Origin: Bacteroidia bacterium
Lineage (GTDB): Bacteria > Bacteroidota > Bacteroidia > Bacteroidales > Azobacteroidaceae
Direction of reading: 5' to 3'
Length of the DNA: 5,629 nucleotides
Assembly: GCA_026000155.1 (NCBI GenBank)
Contig: BNYG01000071.1
Coordinates: 1-5,629 of the forward strand
Of the stretch, positions 1-5,629 are shown one piece after another (position 1 is the stretch's first letter; the number at the start of each line of letters is the position of its first letter). The notes beneath the pieces were generated by a model. The model did no database searches. It was not told the DNA's origin and worked only from the letters and a program-made list of their open reading frames with translations. The position numbers were made by a program, and so were the translations under genes.

Positions 1-1127
1 TCGTTATTGAGACTACCGACGTGACTGAAAAGCTAAACAGAGAGCCGGTGGAAAGTGTTTATACATTGATTATCGACGACTTGAAGTTAGCGGAAACATT
101 GTTGCCGGATACTTGGGCGGGACAACCGGGCAAAGCTACCAAATTTGCCGCCAAGGCTTTGCTGGCCGATGTATATCTGAACTCGGCAGGTTACCCTTTG
201 AATCAAACAGCCAATTATGCCTTGGCTGCCGCCAAGTCCAAAGAAGTGATTGATTCCCAACATTACACGCTTGTTCCCAACTACGGAGACGTATTCAAAA
301 CAAACAACAACTCTGAGTCCATTTTTGCTTTGCAGTATAATTATGGGAACGGTGTGCGCCGCAGAAGTGTCGGACAGTTCGCCATATCGGAAGATGAAAC
401 CTCTATAAAGGGTCAAAATGGCTGGAACGACTTCTGTGCAGAAGTGAATTTCTACAGGAATGCTCCCAAATGCGAACGTACGGATGAAACTTTCGTGACC
501 ACCATGAAAAAAAGGCTAAAAGACCCTGATACAGGAAAAGATACGGATGATTTTGAATTCTTGGCTTGGGACGACCTCAAAACCGTAACACAACACCCCT
601 ATTACAAAAAGTACCGTTATGGCGTAGCCGCTCCGGGAACTACTATGGGGGATGCTGTGAAGGAAACGGACACTCAGATTCTCGAAATCAATAACAGCTC
701 GGATAAAACGCTTGATTTAATACGTTATGCTACCGTATTGTTGAATTATGCCGAAGCTTCTGCCATGGCAGGCTCTCCTACAACGGATAGTTATAACGCA
801 ATTAATAAAGTGAGAAACCGCGCAGGTTTGCCCGATTTAACCTCCGGCTTGAGCCAAACGGCTTTCCGCGATTCCGTAGTACATGAACGTGCGTATGAGT
901 GCGCCGCCGAGATGGGTATCCGCTGGTTTGATATTGTGCGTTTAAAATTACTTCCTCAGGTGATTGCAGCCAGAGTGGTAGGCGATTATCAAGTGAATCA
1001 ATATTGGGAAAATAAATTGAATCCCACGTTCACAGCGCCCAATATGCTTGAGACCCGCTATCTGGCTCCTATTCCACAAAGCCAATTGGATAGAAATCCA
1101 CACTGGGAACAGAATGCAGGTTATTAA
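1..1127 (+). CDS. RagB/SusD family nutrient-uptake outer-membrane lipoprotein, 5'-truncated by window edge
   Basis: SusD-type proteins are surface lipoproteins that cap a SusC TonB-dependent transporter and bind its glycan or peptide ligand. The frame is open to the window edge from base 3, so the GTG at 21 is internal and not the start; about 375 C-terminal residues are visible. The family is usually 450-600 aa, so the signal peptide and first helices are missing. Family hallmarks include the helical stretch KFAAKALLADVYLNSAGYPL (bases 138-197) with the following AAAKSKEVIDSQHYTLVPNY, and the C-terminal RagB/SusD domain with LIRYATVLLNYAEA (about 714-758), AINKVRNRAGLPDL (about 798-840), ERAYECAAEMGIRWFDIVRL (about 885-944) and the closing APIPQSQLDRNPHWEQNAGY (about 1065-1124). 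The reading frame is intact to TAA at 1125-1127. A SusC gene is expected just upstream. The ligand cannot be predicted from this part. Confidence 0.96.
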   Translation, partial: VIETTDVTEKLNREPVESVYTLIIDDLKLAETLLPDTWAGQPGKATKFAAKALLADVYLNSAGYPLNQTANYALAAAKSKEVIDSQHYTLVPNYGDVFKTNNNSESIFALQYNYGNGVRRRSVGQFAISEDETSIKGQNGWNDFCAEVNFYRNAPKCERTDETFVTTMKKRLKDPDTGKDTDDFEFLAWDDLKTVTQHPYYKKYRYGVAAPGTTMGDAVKETDTQILEINNSSDKTLDLIRYATVLLNYAEASAMAGSPTTDSYNAINKVRNRAGLPDLTSGLSQTAFRDSVVHERAYECAAEMGIRWFDIVRLKLLPQVIAARVVGDYQVNQYWENKLNPTFTAPNMLETRYLAPIPQSQLDRNPHWEQNAGY

Positions 1128-1146
1128 TTAATCCAATAAGTTTAAT

Positions 1147-1179
1147 AGAAAGAGTGTTCCGTAAAGGGACACTCTTTCT
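1147..1179 (+). terminator. 14-bp stem-loop after susD, possible terminator or attenuator
   Basis: Left arm AGAAAGAGTGTTCC (1147-1160) pairs with right arm GGGACACTCTTTCT (1166-1179) over 14 positions with a single T-G wobble, around a five-base loop GTAAA. The loop-proximal pairs are GC-rich and the right arm is pyrimidine-rich, ending CTTTCTT, but no long T tract follows (next bases AACTATTC). It lies 19 bases after the susD stop and ends 14 bases before the GTG of the next gene. The structure is seen directly. Its role is inferred: either an intrinsic terminator of the SusCD transcript, or a leaky attenuator or 3'-end stabiliser that lowers expression of the downstream genes. Confidence 0.7.
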
Positions 1180-1193
1180 TAACTATTCAAATT

Positions 1194-3047
1194 GTGCGTA
1201 AAAACAAACATACTCTATTCAAGCTGATTGCTATCCTGCTGCCCTTTTTGGTACTATTGATATTGGAAGTTTCATTAAGGGCTTTTCATTACGGCTATAA
1301 TACCAATTTATTCATTGAATATCCGCAAAATCCCGACTATTACGTATTCAACTCCGATGCCTCGAAACGCTACTTTCTGGATATGGCTTATGCACCTGTG
1401 GGCAACCGGGAATTATTTAAAAAGGAAAAAGCTCCGAACACCTTGCGTTTTTTTGTACTGGGCGAATCAACCACGATAGGTTACCCTTATTTCCATAACG
1501 CTTCTTTTCACCGCCAACTGCTCTACCGCTTGATGCATGCGTATCCCGATCACACTTTCGAGATTATCAACCTTTCTCTTACCGCTGTCAATTCCTACAC
1601 AATCAAAGGCTTTGCCGAAGAACTGACGAAATACCAACCGGATGCGGTATTGATTTATACAGGTCAGAACGAATACTATGGAGCGCTGGGCGCCGCTTCT
1701 ACGCAAACAACCGGCTCAAACCCCGCCGTAGTAAATGCTGTGCTTAAACTGCGACAACTGAAAGTGGTGCAATTAGGCATGAACGGATATGCCGGCTTGG
1801 TGCGCCGTTCTCACAAAAATTCATCGGCAACGGAAAAAACCCGGATGGAACTGATGGTAGGCAAGCAGCAAATAGAGCGGGATTCCAAACTCTTTAAAAA
1901 AGGCATCCGGCAATTCCAATACAATATGGAGGCTACCCTCGACCAGCTTGAAAAAAAAGGAATACCTGTGTTCTTCAGCAATGTAGTAAGCAATGTAAAA
2001 GACCTGCCGCCGTTTATCTCCGCAATACCCGACAGCATCAATGCCATGTCTTATTATTTGAATGGTTTGGTTGCCTATCAGGAACGGGAATTTAGCGAAG
2101 CGGCCGTTTTATTAAACGAAGCCAAAGACTTTGACCTGTTGCGCTTTCGTGCACCCGAAGAAATAAACCAAACGATAGTAGAACTATGCCTGGAACACCC
2201 CAATACCTATTTTGTGGATACAAGGCAGGCAATGGAGGACAAGGTAGCGCATCACCTGCTGGGTGATGAATTGTTTACCGACCATGTACACCCCAACCAA
2301 AAAGGATACGCCATCATGGCGGATGCTTTCTATCGCAAAATTCAAGAGAGCCACCTGCTGCCCCCGCCTGTTCAGGAAATGACAGCCGGGGAAGCCATAG
2401 CCAACATGCCTTTTTCCCCCATCGACTCTATAGCTGCCGAATTAAGGATATGGCAGTTAAAAGCGCATTGGCCGTATTCCGACGACCGGTATTTGAATAA
2501 GCCCTTGCCCGATAGTACCATAGAAGAAAAATTGGCGGTACGTTTATTTCAAAGAGAAACCGGCTGGCTTTCGGCACACAATGACTTGTATGAGGCGTAT
2601 ATCCAAAACAATCAATTGGAGCAAGCCGCTAAAATAGCGGAAGCCACCGTTTTGGAATATGCCGAAGACCCTGTCTTTTACGAACAGGCCGCTATGGTAT
2701 ATGGCGAGATGGGCCATACGGAAAAAGCTGCTTTTTACATGAATGGTGCCTTTAAATTAGCGCCTGCATTTGAACGCGCTCGTTATCTTTTGGTCTTTAA
2801 TTTGATGTTAGACCAGCCGGAGGCTGCGATGCCTCTCTTGGATTATGCCATCCAGCATAATACGAAAGGCATGCAATTGGATGCAATCAAACCGCTGGTT
2901 GAGCGCGTTATCACCCAAAAGCAACAATTAGCAAAGGATTCGACGAATGTGACGCTCATGAATGAAATAGCGGCGACTTACCTGCACATGGATAATCAAA
3001 ACGGCGCTCAAAAATACATTGACAAAGCACGGCAGTGTGCTAAATAA
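1194..3047 (+). CDS. Membrane-anchored SGNH/GDSL-like hydrolase with TPR domain
   Basis: This 617-aa protein starts at GTG 1194, the only sensible start: a stop (TAG) lies in frame at 1146-1148, and the next in-frame Met (residue 64) would remove the anchor. Basic residues 2-10 precede a hydrophobic helix at about 11-28, suggesting an N-in signal anchor with the rest in the periplasm. SGNH blocks are recognisable: block I as VLGESTTIGYPY with candidate nucleophile S92 (GEST replaces GDSL), a block-II-like INLSLTAVNSYT at 125-136, block III as GQNEYYG with N159, and block V as DHVHPN with D363 and H366. A single TPR-like helix pair (about 283-313) is inserted before block V, and TPR-like repeats occupy about 460-560. 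Known SGNH enzymes are esterases, lipases or carbohydrate O-acyl transferases/deacetylases; the substrate here is unknown. It is the first gene of a tight run with the next gene 6 bases downstream. Family placement is strong; activity is inferred. Confidence 0.9.
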   Translation: MRKNKHTLFKLIAILLPFLVLLILEVSLRAFHYGYNTNLFIEYPQNPDYYVFNSDASKRYFLDMAYAPVGNRELFKKEKAPNTLRFFVLGESTTIGYPYFHNASFHRQLLYRLMHAYPDHTFEIINLSLTAVNSYTIKGFAEELTKYQPDAVLIYTGQNEYYGALGAASTQTTGSNPAVVNAVLKLRQLKVVQLGMNGYAGLVRRSHKNSSATEKTRMELMVGKQQIERDSKLFKKGIRQFQYNMEATLDQLEKKGIPVFFSNVVSNVKDLPPFISAIPDSINAMSYYLNGLVAYQEREFSEAAVLLNEAKDFDLLRFRAPEEINQTIVELCLEHPNTYFVDTRQAMEDKVAHHLLGDELFTDHVHPNQKGYAIMADAFYRKIQESHLLPPPVQEMTAGEAIANMPFSPIDSIAAELRIWQLKAHWPYSDDRYLNKPLPDSTIEEKLAVRLFQRETGWLSAHNDLYEAYIQNNQLEQAAKIAEATVLEYAEDPVFYEQAAMVYGEMGHTEKAAFYMNGAFKLAPAFERARYLLVFNLMLDQPEAAMPLLDYAIQHNTKGMQLDAIKPLVERVITQKQQLAKDSTNVTLMNEIAATYLHMDNQNGAQKYIDKARQCAK

Positions 3048-3053
3048 AAAAGT

Positions 3054-4838
3054 ATGCGAATAAATCTGAAACATATAGCTACCGGAGTGTTTACCCTCTT
3101 GATTCTCTATACCCTGTATATGTGGTTGTGGGTTAACCCTTCCTTATATTTAATTAAAGGCTATCGCGAGTTTTTTACCGATTTCTACTTTTTCACCCGT
3201 TTTATAAAGACGCCCGGCGATCCGTCTGATTACGTTTCCCGTTTGTGCATCCAGTTTTACAACTATCCGCTGTTCGCATCCCTTCTTATTTCGACTGTTT
3301 TAGCCGTTATTTACCTGATAGGCAGACAGGTGTTTAAGAATAATTGGATACTCGCTATTCCTGTTTTCATACTGATGCTGATGCATAACCGGTACGAGCA
3401 TGCTATTCGATTGGATGTAGATGTGCTGGTGCTATTCATCGCCCTTTATGGTTTTGTACGCACTTTCCGGAGTCCTACCTGGGTGGTGTGCCTCGCCTTC
3501 CCCATCCTGTTGGCAGGTGTGCTTTATTTCAATGGCATCCTGATGGCTCTTTTATTTGTGATAACCGGCTTCAGTCTGTGCTTGCTGAATAGAAAGGGCG
3601 ATGCCATTCAATGGATAGGACTTATGGCAGGGGCAGTGCTAACAGGACTTGTGTTTCGTTCGTTGTTTTATCTCTCTTTCCACGATTTACATCAGGAAGC
3701 GGCTGACCTTTTGCGTATCTATCCGTTTGCTTATTTTCCCTTTGTGCTTTATGGAGTTGTCTTTCTGCTACCTTTTCTGTCCCTTATCCATATTCCGTTC
3801 AAAAGCAAGAAGATAAATCCTGTTTATGTAAGGGGAGCCATCGGTTTGGCAGCTGGTTTGTTGCTGGTTTTTTCCTTGAACAGGGAAGACAGAACAGGGC
3901 TTTCGGTACAGCATCATGCGCGGAACGGACATTGGGAAAAGGTTTTGAAATATGCAGCCCAATCCGAATATCCCGATAAGGATATGGTTTTATATACCAA
4001 CGAAGCGCTCTATCAGACCGGCAAGATATATACCGATTTGTTCTTGTATAATCAAAGTTTAGGCTCTACCGGATTGCTGAGCGCACAAATCGCTAATTTT
4101 TCCGAAATTGTACCCAACCAAGACGTTTTTCTACACTTGGGAGCCTTGTCTTTATCTATCGTATGGGGCACGGAAGCTACCAATGTTTACGGAGCCAACC
4201 CTTACGTGTTAAAAAATCTGACCAAAGCCTATATTGCAAGCGGTTATTTGCCCGAAGCGCAAAAGACATTGAATCTCTTGGAGCATACCCCTTTCCAGCA
4301 GAAATGGGTGGAACACTACCGGAGGTTTGTCAACGATACGACCCTCATAGAGCAAGACGCCGAATTGAAAACCTGCAAATACGCTCAGGCGCCGGTGGCC
4401 GCAGTCTCTACACAAAGCGCTATTATGAACTTATTCTTGCTGGCAAAAGACAATAATCTGAACAAGATGGCCTACGACTATTTGTTGGTAGCCACTTTGC
4501 TTGACAATAAAATAGATGATTTCGCTTCCTGCCTGAGCCGTTTGGGTGATTATGGCTATACATCTATTCCCAAACTCTATTTTGAAGGAATTCTCTACCA
4601 CAGCCTGTTTGCAGCTGAAAGTCCTGTCGAAATCAGTGATTTCACATTCGACAGGACTATCATCGACCGCTTTGAGGCTTTTTGCAGTGATTTAGCCAAG
4701 GCGCAGCAAAATCCTTCCACAGCGAAAGAACGGATGGGAAAAAAGTACAAAGACACCTATTGGTATTATATCCTTTATCAAAGCAATCTCTCGCCGGAAG
4801 AAAAGCGGGATGCTTTTCAAAGGATGATCCTTATATAA
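3054..4838 (+). CDS. Polytopic membrane protein with C-terminal helical domain, DUF6057-like
   Basis: This 594-aa protein has a hydrophobic N-terminal half and a soluble C-terminal half. By eye there are about nine membrane helices: near residues 8-28, 72-90, 97-111, 118-137, 141-158, 161-178, 184-207, 222-247 and 257-274. Loops RQVFKNN, RTFRSP, NRKGDA and KSKKINPVYVR are basic and would be cytoplasmic; the 29-71 loop and the acidic HDLHQEAADLLR loop would be periplasmic, placing residues 275-594 in the periplasm. That domain opens with an HHARNGHWEKVLKYAA motif (287-302) and contains helix pairs resembling degenerate TPRs, such as KNLTKAYIASGYLPEAQKTL. I recall this architecture as the uncharacterised Bacteroidales family DUF6057; that assignment is from memory. 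No catalytic motif is recognised. The ATG at 3054 sits 6 bases after the previous stop behind an A-rich leader without Shine-Dalgarno, and the next gene starts 8 bases after this stop, so it is mid-operon. Confidence 0.8.
   Translation: MRINLKHIATGVFTLLILYTLYMWLWVNPSLYLIKGYREFFTDFYFFTRFIKTPGDPSDYVSRLCIQFYNYPLFASLLISTVLAVIYLIGRQVFKNNWILAIPVFILMLMHNRYEHAIRLDVDVLVLFIALYGFVRTFRSPTWVVCLAFPILLAGVLYFNGILMALLFVITGFSLCLLNRKGDAIQWIGLMAGAVLTGLVFRSLFYLSFHDLHQEAADLLRIYPFAYFPFVLYGVVFLLPFLSLIHIPFKSKKINPVYVRGAIGLAAGLLLVFSLNREDRTGLSVQHHARNGHWEKVLKYAAQSEYPDKDMVLYTNEALYQTGKIYTDLFLYNQSLGSTGLLSAQIANFSEIVPNQDVFLHLGALSLSIVWGTEATNVYGANPYVLKNLTKAYIASGYLPEAQKTLNLLEHTPFQQKWVEHYRRFVNDTTLIEQDAELKTCKYAQAPVAAVSTQSAIMNLFLLAKDNNLNKMAYDYLLVATLLDNKIDDFASCLSRLGDYGYTSIPKLYFEGILYHSLFAAESPVEISDFTFDRTIIDRFEAFCSDLAKAQQNPSTAKERMGKKYKDTYWYYILYQSNLSPEEKRDAFQRMILI
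4620..4658 (+). repeat. Perfect 12-bp inverted repeat inside the DUF6057-like gene
   Basis: AGTCCTGTCGAA (4620-4631) is exactly the reverse complement of TTCGACAGGACT (4647-4658), with a 15-base spacer. Bases 4631-4641 read AATCAGTGATT, itself a short palindrome, although it overlaps the left arm by one base. The structure lies inside coding sequence (protein segment ESPVEISDFTFDRTIID), about 190 bases before the stop codon. It is seen directly in the sequence; a function as mRNA hairpin or protein-binding site is only possible. Confidence 0.75.
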
Positions 4839-4846
4839 ACAAAGTA

Positions 4847-5629
4847 ATGAAAAACAATTGTATCAACATAATCGCTCTCTTACTCCTGTGCTGCTTCTGG
4901 ACAGGATGCAACTCCGTTCCGGTTATTGACGGAGCCGTGCAGGAAGATCGCCTGCCGCAACTTTTTCCGGATTATACCGGCATCGTGATACCTCCCAATC
5001 TGGCGCCTCTTAATTTTGAGATAAAAGAAACGGGCGACAAGTTTCTGGTACGGATAACCGGGGAAGAAGGCAAAGCACTCAATGTTTATCAATCAAGTCC
5101 GAAAATACAACTCCCTCCCAAAGTATGGAAAACCCTTCTGCAAAGCAATAAAAGCCGGACCTTATCCATAAACATATTCATCCGCAAAGGTGAAAAATGG
5201 CATCAATTCCAAACTATCCAAAACAGTATTGCCGAAGAGACAATCAACCCTTACCTCTACTACCGCGATATTGTACCCACCAACGGTCTGTGGAACCGGA
5301 TGGCGATGCACCAGCGTAATTTGGAAAACTTCACAGAGGAAGAACTCTTTACAAACTACCGCATCGACCATAATTGCATGAACTGTCATACCTTCAATCG
5401 CAACAATCCCCGCGAGTGGCTCTTCCATGTCAGAGGAAGCAACGGCGGTACGGTTATCTGCAAAGAGGATGCTATCTGGAAACTTGAATTTCCGCTTCCC
5501 GAAGTACTCTCGGCAGGAGCTTATTGCAATTGGCATCCAGGCGGAAAGAAAATAGCCTTTGCCGTAAACCGGATTAAACAGAACTATTATTTGTCGGGAT
5601 ATGCCGATAAGATGAAAGAGGTTTTCGAT
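4847..5629 (+). CDS. Lipoprotein-like PD40/TolB-type beta-propeller protein with CXXCH motif, 3'-truncated by window edge
   Basis: The frame is open from ATG 4847 to the window end, giving 261 residues of a longer protein. The N-terminus MKNNCINIIALLLLCCFWTGC is a lipoprotein-type signal with candidate lipidated C21; the lipobox WTGC is atypical at -3. The acidic stretch that directs Bacteroidota lipoproteins to the cell surface is not seen after C21, so a periplasm-facing location is likelier. Residues about 30-140 form a beta-rich domain without a recognised motif. At 171-197 YRIDHNCMNCHTFNRNNP and LFHVRG surround CMNCH (C177, C180, H181), a c-type heme attachment motif. Then AYCNWHPGGKKIAFAVNR (225-242) is a typical first PD40/WD40-like propeller strand pair as in TolB. 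I recall related proteins combining CxNCH, an FHxRG motif and PD40 repeats, but no characterised function. It begins 8 bases after the DUF6057-like stop and is almost surely co-transcribed. Heme binding is inferred; an iron-independent structural role is possible. Confidence 0.87.
   Translation, partial: MKNNCINIIALLLLCCFWTGCNSVPVIDGAVQEDRLPQLFPDYTGIVIPPNLAPLNFEIKETGDKFLVRITGEEGKALNVYQSSPKIQLPPKVWKTLLQSNKSRTLSINIFIRKGEKWHQFQTIQNSIAEETINPYLYYRDIVPTNGLWNRMAMHQRNLENFTEEELFTNYRIDHNCMNCHTFNRNNPREWLFHVRGSNGGTVICKEDAIWKLEFPLPEVLSAGAYCNWHPGGKKIAFAVNRIKQNYYLSGYADKMKEVFD

Noticed and set aside
21..23. GTG as the start of the first gene
   Set aside because: The frame stays open upstream to the window edge, and a SusD protein beginning here would lack its lipoprotein signal and early helices.
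87..416. 109-aa open frame on the - strand opposite susD
   Set aside because: The + strand shows unmistakable SusD family sequence across the whole interval; the antisense frame has no recognisable features.
190..1490. Shared 11-mer AGGTTACCCTT in the SusD gene (near 189) and the SGNH gene (near 1478)
   Set aside because: It is a single short match in different protein contexts, with no further similarity around it; chance is sufficient.
4163..4456. 97-aa open frame on the + strand inside the DUF6057-like gene
   Set aside because: It lies wholly within a well-supported membrane protein gene in another frame, is rich in Arg and Ser, and has no domain-like pattern; it is an out-of-frame shadow.
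4754..4790. TATCCTTTAT-like sequence upstream of the propeller gene as a Bacteroidales -7 promoter element
   Set aside because: It does not match TAnnTTTG exactly, lies inside coding sequence, and no TTTG is evident at the proper upstream distance.
5162..5536. 124-aa open frame on the - strand opposite the propeller lipoprotein
   Set aside because: The + strand frame contains a lipoprotein signal, a CXXCH motif and a PD40 strand pattern and is continuous to the window end, so the antisense frame is a shadow.

Overview
The window looks like chromosomal DNA from a Bacteroidota member, most likely order Bacteroidales (Bacteroides/Parabacteroides-like; I cannot name the genus). The reasons are a clear SusD/RagB-family gene, A-rich start regions without Shine-Dalgarno sequences, moderate G+C by eye, and gene families typical of this phylum. 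All four genes are on the + strand and coding density is high. I see no tRNA, rRNA, CRISPR array, transposase or attachment site.

Layout: (1) positions 1-1127 hold the C-terminal part of a SusD/RagB-type outer-membrane nutrient-binding lipoprotein; its 5' end, and presumably a SusC partner, lie upstream of the window. (2) The only real intergenic gap, 1128-1193, holds a 14-bp hairpin that could be a terminator or an attenuator. (3) Positions 1194-3047 encode a membrane-anchored SGNH/GDSL-like hydrolase with tetratricopeptide-like repeats. (4) Positions 3054-4838 encode a polytopic membrane protein with a large C-terminal helical domain, resembling the uncharacterised DUF6057 family. (5) From 4847 to the window end is the start of a lipoprotein-like protein with a CXXCH heme-attachment motif followed by the first blade of a TolB/PD40-like beta-propeller; it runs off the window.

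Genes 2-4 are separated by only 6 and 8 bases and almost certainly form one transcription unit. No Bacteroidales-type promoter (TAnnTTTG with an upstream TTTG) is visible in the gap after susD, so the unit may be fed by read-through from the SusCD operon past the hairpin.

Predicted topologies agree with each other: the SGNH-TPR protein is anchored by one N-terminal helix, the DUF6057-like protein follows the positive-inside rule with its C-terminal domain outside the cytoplasm, and the propeller protein has a lipoprotein signal. All three soluble parts would therefore meet in the periplasm. This suggests an uncharacterised envelope module next to a SusCD uptake pair, with a possible esterase/acyltransferase, a membrane scaffold and a possible heme-binding propeller. 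Its substrate and function cannot be read from the sequence.
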